This document shows, one piece after another, positions 6,555 through 8,873 of a stretch of DNA of 8,873 nucleotides. Below the pieces are notes generated by a model, which was given only the letters and a program-made list of their open reading frames with translations, had not been told where the DNA came from and did no database searches. The translations under genes were made by a program, and so were the position numbers. The number at the start of each line of letters is the position of its first letter. Positions within the stretch are counted from its first letter, which is position 1. Source of the DNA: JBOGTC01 sp050692055 (lineage in GTDB: Bacteria > Chloroflexota > Limnocylindria > QHBO01); assembly GCA_050692055.1 (NCBI GenBank), contig JBOGTC010000012.1:1-8873 (forward strand), given 5' to 3'.

Positions 6555-6561
6555 CTCCTCC
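6555..6561 (-). promoter_or_regulatory. Shine-Dalgarno GGAGGAG of the membrane protein gene
   Basis: GGAGGAG on the minus strand lies 4 nt before ATG 6550 (GGAGG is 6 nt away) and fixes that start. It is one of the two strong Shine-Dalgarno sequences in the window. Confidence 0.8.
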
Positions 6562-6572
6562 GGCTCGGTGTC

Positions 6573-6588
6573 CGCGCGAACGCGCGAA
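6573..6588. repeat. Tandem 8-bp repeat (CGCGCGAA x2) in the divergent cofC/membrane-gene region
   Basis: CGCGCGAA occurs at 6573-6580 and again at 6581-6588. Because CGCGCG is self-complementary, 6573-6586 also forms an inverted repeat around AA. It lies 23-38 bp upstream of the membrane gene start and about 50 bp upstream of cofC, in a position suited to an operator. It could also be chance in GC-rich DNA. Confidence 0.4.
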
Positions 6589-6625
6589 CATCACCCTACC
6601 GCCGCCGTCAAGAAGGGCCCGGCGC

Positions 6626-6631
6626 TATGCT
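6626..6631 (+). promoter_or_regulatory. Putative -10 box (TATGCT) of cofC-cofE
   Basis: TATGCT ends 7 nt before GTG 6639, repeating the TANNNT-to-start spacing seen at three other genes here. It overlaps the alternative ATG at 6627, so the box and that start are competing readings. No good -35 is seen. Confidence 0.4.
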
Positions 6632-6638
6632 CAGCCGC

Positions 6639-7235
6639 GTGAGCACCCGGATCATCGTGCCGCATCGAGGGCTCGAGGCGGCGAAGACACGGCTTGCACC
6701 GATGCTCGATGCTGACGAGCGCGAGGCCCTGTCCGCCGAGCTCCTCGGCCGGGTGCTGCGAGTCGCCGGCGAGGCAGCCGGTGACGTGGTCGTCATCTCG
6801 CCCGCCGAGCCGCTGCGCACGATCGTGGAGGCGGCCGGAGCCCGGCTCGTGGTGCAGCGCGGGATGGGCCTGAACGCGGGCCTCGACCAGGCGCGCGCCG
6901 AGGCGCTGGAGCAGGGCGTCGAGACGCTCGTGGTGCTCCATGGCGACCTGCCCAACCTTCGATCCGAGGACGTGGGTCGCCTGTGCGGCGCTGCGCAGGG
7001 CTCGCCGGCCGTGGCCCTGGCCCCCGATCGTGCCGGCACGGGAACGAACGGGCTGGCGCTGCGCCCGCCATCGGCCCTCGCCTTCAGGTTCGGTGCGGGC
7101 AGCTTTGCCCTGCACGTCGCCGCCGCCCGAGAGGCCGGCATCGAGCCGGCGGTCGTGCGCACGCCAGGGCTCGGCTTCGACCTCGACACGCCGGAGGACC
7201 TCGCTCGCTGGCTCGAGCTCGGGGACGCCGCGTGA
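6639..7235 (+). CDS. cofC: Phospholactate/PEP guanylyltransferase CofC / FbiD
   Basis: CofC couples GTP to 2-phospholactate, PEP or 3-phosphoglycerate to make the donor used by CofD. The protein (198 aa from GTG 6639) shows the family pattern: IIVPHRGLEAAKTRLAP at 5-21, GMGLNAGLDQA near 68-78, VVLHGDLPNLRSEDV near 95-109, LAPDRAGTGTNGLAL near 126-140, FRFGAGSFALHVAAAREAG and GLGFDLDTPEDLARWL near the end. Which acid is used cannot be read here. Start choice is uncertain: ATG 6627 adds four residues and has a distant AAGGG, whereas GTG 6639 fits a leaderless transcript. An open frame reaching back to 6306 runs antisense to the membrane gene and is not credible. The stop overlaps the cofE start (GTGA), indicating an operon. 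Confidence 0.92.
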   Translation: MSTRIIVPHRGLEAAKTRLAPMLDADEREALSAELLGRVLRVAGEAAGDVVVISPAEPLRTIVEAAGARLVVQRGMGLNAGLDQARAEALEQGVETLVVLHGDLPNLRSEDVGRLCGAAQGSPAVALAPDRAGTGTNGLALRPPSALAFRFGAGSFALHVAAAREAGIEPAVVRTPGLGFDLDTPEDLARWLELGDAA

Positions 7236-7996
7236 CCGGCGGTTCGCGCCTCGAGCTGATCGCCATCGATGGGATCCCGGAAGTTCGCCCGGGCGACGAT
7301 CTCGCCGGGCTGATCGCGAACGCCGCCGAAGCGGCGGGCATCGGCCTGGCCGATGACGACGTCCTCGTGGTCACCCAGAAGATCGTCTCCAAGGCCGAGG
7401 GTCGCCTGGTTCCGCTGGCATCGGTGCAGCCTTCGCCGCTCGCACGCGATTGGGCCGCGCGCTGGGACAAGGACCCGCGCCAGGTCGAGCTCGTGCTTCG
7501 CGAGTCGGCTTCTATCGTCCGCATGGCGGAGGGAGGCCTGATCATCAGCCGCACGCGCCACGGCCTGGTGTGCGCCAACGCCGGCGTCGACGTCAGCAAC
7601 GTGGGCGGTGGCGAGGTGGCGAGCCTGCTGCCGGAGGATCCGGACGGCTCCGCTCGCGGGCTTCGCGACCGACTGGGTGAGCTGAGCGGCGTGCGCCCGG
7701 CCGTGCTCATCTCCGACTCGTTCGGTCGTGCCTGGCGCAACGGGATCGTGAACGTGGCCATCGGCGCGGCGGGCATCGAGACCCTGCTCGATCTGCGCGG
7801 CCAGCCTGACGCGGCCGGGCGAGAGATGCGTGCCACCGTGATCGCCGTGGCGGACGAGCTGGCATCGGCGGCCGATCTCGCCGGCGGCAAGGTCGAGCAG
7901 CGTCCGGTCGTGGTGGTCCGGGGCTATCCCTCGCGCCCGTCGGAGGCGGGCGCATCGGTCCTGGTCATGGAGCCGGAGCGGGACCTGTTCCCGTAG
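7232..7996 (+). CDS. cofE: Coenzyme F420-0:L-glutamate ligase CofE
   Basis: CofE adds gamma-linked glutamates to F420-0 using GTP and divalent metals. The 254-residue protein matches stand-alone archaeal-type CofE. Visible motifs are VLVVTQKIVSKAEGRLVPL at 44-62, SRTRHGLVCANAGVDVSNV at 106-124, LLPEDPDGSARGLRDRL at 132-148, LISDSFGRAWRNGIVNVAIG at 159-178, LLDLRGQPDAAGREM at 185-199, ADELASAADLAGGK at 207-220 and VVVVRGYP at 226-233. There is no C-terminal nitroreductase-like domain, unlike mycobacterial FbiB, so a separate enzyme would be needed if dehydro-F420 is the intermediate. GTG 7232 overlaps the cofC stop by 4 bp, so translation is coupled. A 106-bp gap follows before the kinase. Confidence 0.95.
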   Translation: MTGGSRLELIAIDGIPEVRPGDDLAGLIANAAEAAGIGLADDDVLVVTQKIVSKAEGRLVPLASVQPSPLARDWAARWDKDPRQVELVLRESASIVRMAEGGLIISRTRHGLVCANAGVDVSNVGGGEVASLLPEDPDGSARGLRDRLGELSGVRPAVLISDSFGRAWRNGIVNVAIGAAGIETLLDLRGQPDAAGREMRATVIAVADELASAADLAGGKVEQRPVVVVRGYPSRPSEAGASVLVMEPERDLFP

Positions 7997-8082
7997 CGGT
8001 CCGGGTTGCCCTGGTGACTGCACGCTCCACCGATGCCACGCCACGTTCCAGCTCTCGGCAGGCTATCTGCAGTAGCCGATGA

Positions 8083-8099
8083 CGCCCGCCGAGCGGGCG
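8083..8099 (+). repeat. Perfect 7-bp stem-loop just upstream of the kinase ATG
   Basis: CGCCCGC (8083-8089) and GCGGGCG (8093-8099) pair around a CGA loop and end 3 nt before ATG 8103. No T-run follows, so it is not a typical terminator of cofE. If the kinase starts at ATG 8103, the hairpin would cover the usual ribosome-binding position. If it starts at ATG 8079, this stretch is coding. Confidence 0.45.
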
Positions 8100-8102
8100 A
8101 GC

Positions 8103-8873
8103 ATGGACACTGAACGCCTGATCCTGGACCGATACCGGCTCACCGAGCGCATCGCCGCGGGCGGTAGCGCCGAAGTCTGGCGCGCCGTGGACGAGCAGCT
8201 GGATCGGCCGGTTGCGGTGAAGCTTCTCCACCCGCACCTGCTGCCCGACGCCACCTCGCGCCAGCGGCTCGTGGCCGAGGCGCGTGCGGCTGCCGGCCTG
8301 TCGCACCCGGGGATCGTGGGGATCTACGACGTCGACGCGGATGGCGAGGCGCCGGCACTGGTCATGGAGCTGGTGGACGGCGAGTCAGTCTCGGCGCGCA
8401 TCGCTCGGGAAGGGAGCTTCCAGCCGCATGAGGCGGCGCGGATCACGGCCGAGGTGGCCGAGGGGCTCTACCACGCTCATCAGCGCGGGATCGTGCATCG
8501 CGACGTGAAGCCCGGCAACATCCTGCTCGATGGCGATGGCCGAGCTCGCCTCGTCGACTTCGGGATCGCCCACAGCCTGGCCGTCTCCGCCGAGCGGCTC
8601 ACCCAGGCCGGGACGGTCATCGGCACCATGCGGCACATGGCGCCCGAGCAGTTGCGGGGCGGGCAGATTGGTCCACGGACCGACCTCTACGGCCTGGGCA
8701 CGGTCCTGTACGAGATGCTGACGGGCACGCCTCCGTACCTCGCCGCGACGCCCGTGGCTCTCGCCGAGGCTCAGGCCGCCGGGCGGCCTTTCCTGGCTGG
8801 CAGCGAGCCGCCGCTGGCCGCCGTGATCGCCGCCTGCCTGGCGTTCGACGCGGCCGATCGGCCGCTGCACGCC
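8103..8873 (+). CDS. Ser/Thr protein kinase, PknB type (C-terminal part beyond the window)
   Basis: The 257 visible residues cover nearly a whole Hanks-type kinase domain: RYRLTERIAAGGSAEVWRA at 10-28 (Gly-rich loop, first Gly replaced by Ala), VAVK with Lys40, an alpha-C Glu near 59, VMELVDGESV at 87-96, HRDVKPGNILL at 132-142, DFGIA at 152-156, GTMRHMAPEQL at 174-184 and TDLYGLGTVLYEMLTGTPPY at 193-212. All core catalytic residues are present, so it should be active. Juxtamembrane, transmembrane and sensor regions, if any, lie beyond the right edge. An in-frame TAG at 8073 limits the start to ATG 8079 or ATG 8103; I favour 8103 because the kinase core begins soon after it, but neither has a clear Shine-Dalgarno. 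Co-transcription with cofE is possible but not shown. Confidence 0.92.
   Translation, partial: MDTERLILDRYRLTERIAAGGSAEVWRAVDEQLDRPVAVKLLHPHLLPDATSRQRLVAEARAAAGLSHPGIVGIYDVDADGEAPALVMELVDGESVSARIAREGSFQPHEAARITAEVAEGLYHAHQRGIVHRDVKPGNILLDGDGRARLVDFGIAHSLAVSAERLTQAGTVIGTMRHMAPEQLRGGQIGPRTDLYGLGTVLYEMLTGTPPYLAATPVALAEAQAAGRPFLAGSEPPLAAVIAACLAFDAADRPLHA

Noticed and set aside
6306..6638. N-terminal extension of cofC from ATG 6306
   Set aside because: It is antisense to the membrane protein gene, and CofC proteins begin just before the IIVPHRG strand.
6608..8044. A 478-codon minus-strand open frame opposite cofC and cofE
   Set aside because: It mirrors two clearly recognisable genes and gives a compositionally biased protein without motifs.

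Overview
This window is high-GC bacterial DNA with tightly packed genes. It carries the late part of a coenzyme F420 biosynthesis locus (cofD, cofC, cofE) with two putative F420-dependent enzymes. CofE stands alone rather than fused to a nitroreductase domain, as mycobacterial FbiB is. Together with HD-GYP and PknB-type signalling proteins and near-leaderless starts, this suits a Chloroflexota lineage (Limnocylindria-like) or a deep-branching actinobacterium. The phylum is an inference; the sequence alone does not settle it.

Layout, left to right: (1) positions 1-1264, minus strand: the N-terminal 421 residues of a tandem HD-GYP phosphohydrolase, cut by the window edge. (2) A 58-bp divergent promoter region. 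(3) 1323-2210, plus: a divergent diacylglycerol-kinase-family lipid kinase, converging with and overlapping by 20 bp (4) cinA, 2191-3345, minus. (5) A 237-bp regulatory region with a cinA promoter, a dyad, a plus-strand promoter and a leader hairpin. (6) A plus-strand operon: PPOX-class flavin/F420 protein (3583), LLM-class F420-dependent oxidoreductase (3992), cofD (4947). (7) A convergent non-coding stretch 5877-6082 with small stem-loops. (8) A four-helix membrane protein of unknown function, minus strand (6083-6550). (9) An 88-bp divergent region with a tandem 8-bp repeat. (10) cofC and cofE, plus strand, overlapping by 4 bp. (11) A Ser/Thr protein kinase running off the right edge.

How the genes fit together: CofC makes the activated phospho-acid-GMP intermediate, CofD transfers it to Fo, and CofE adds the gamma-linked glutamate tail. 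The LLM and PPOX proteins are likely users of the finished cofactor. The genes for Fo synthesis (cofG/cofH or fbiC) are not here and must lie elsewhere. CinA (pyridine nucleotide housekeeping), the lipid kinase, the HD-GYP protein and the kinase have no demonstrated link to F420. I found no tRNA, rRNA, CRISPR array or insertion sequence. The most unusual points are the eroded C-terminal domain of CinA, the altered lipid kinase motifs, repeated TANNNT boxes 6-8 nt before start codons, and a membrane gene of unknown function lying inside the F420 locus.
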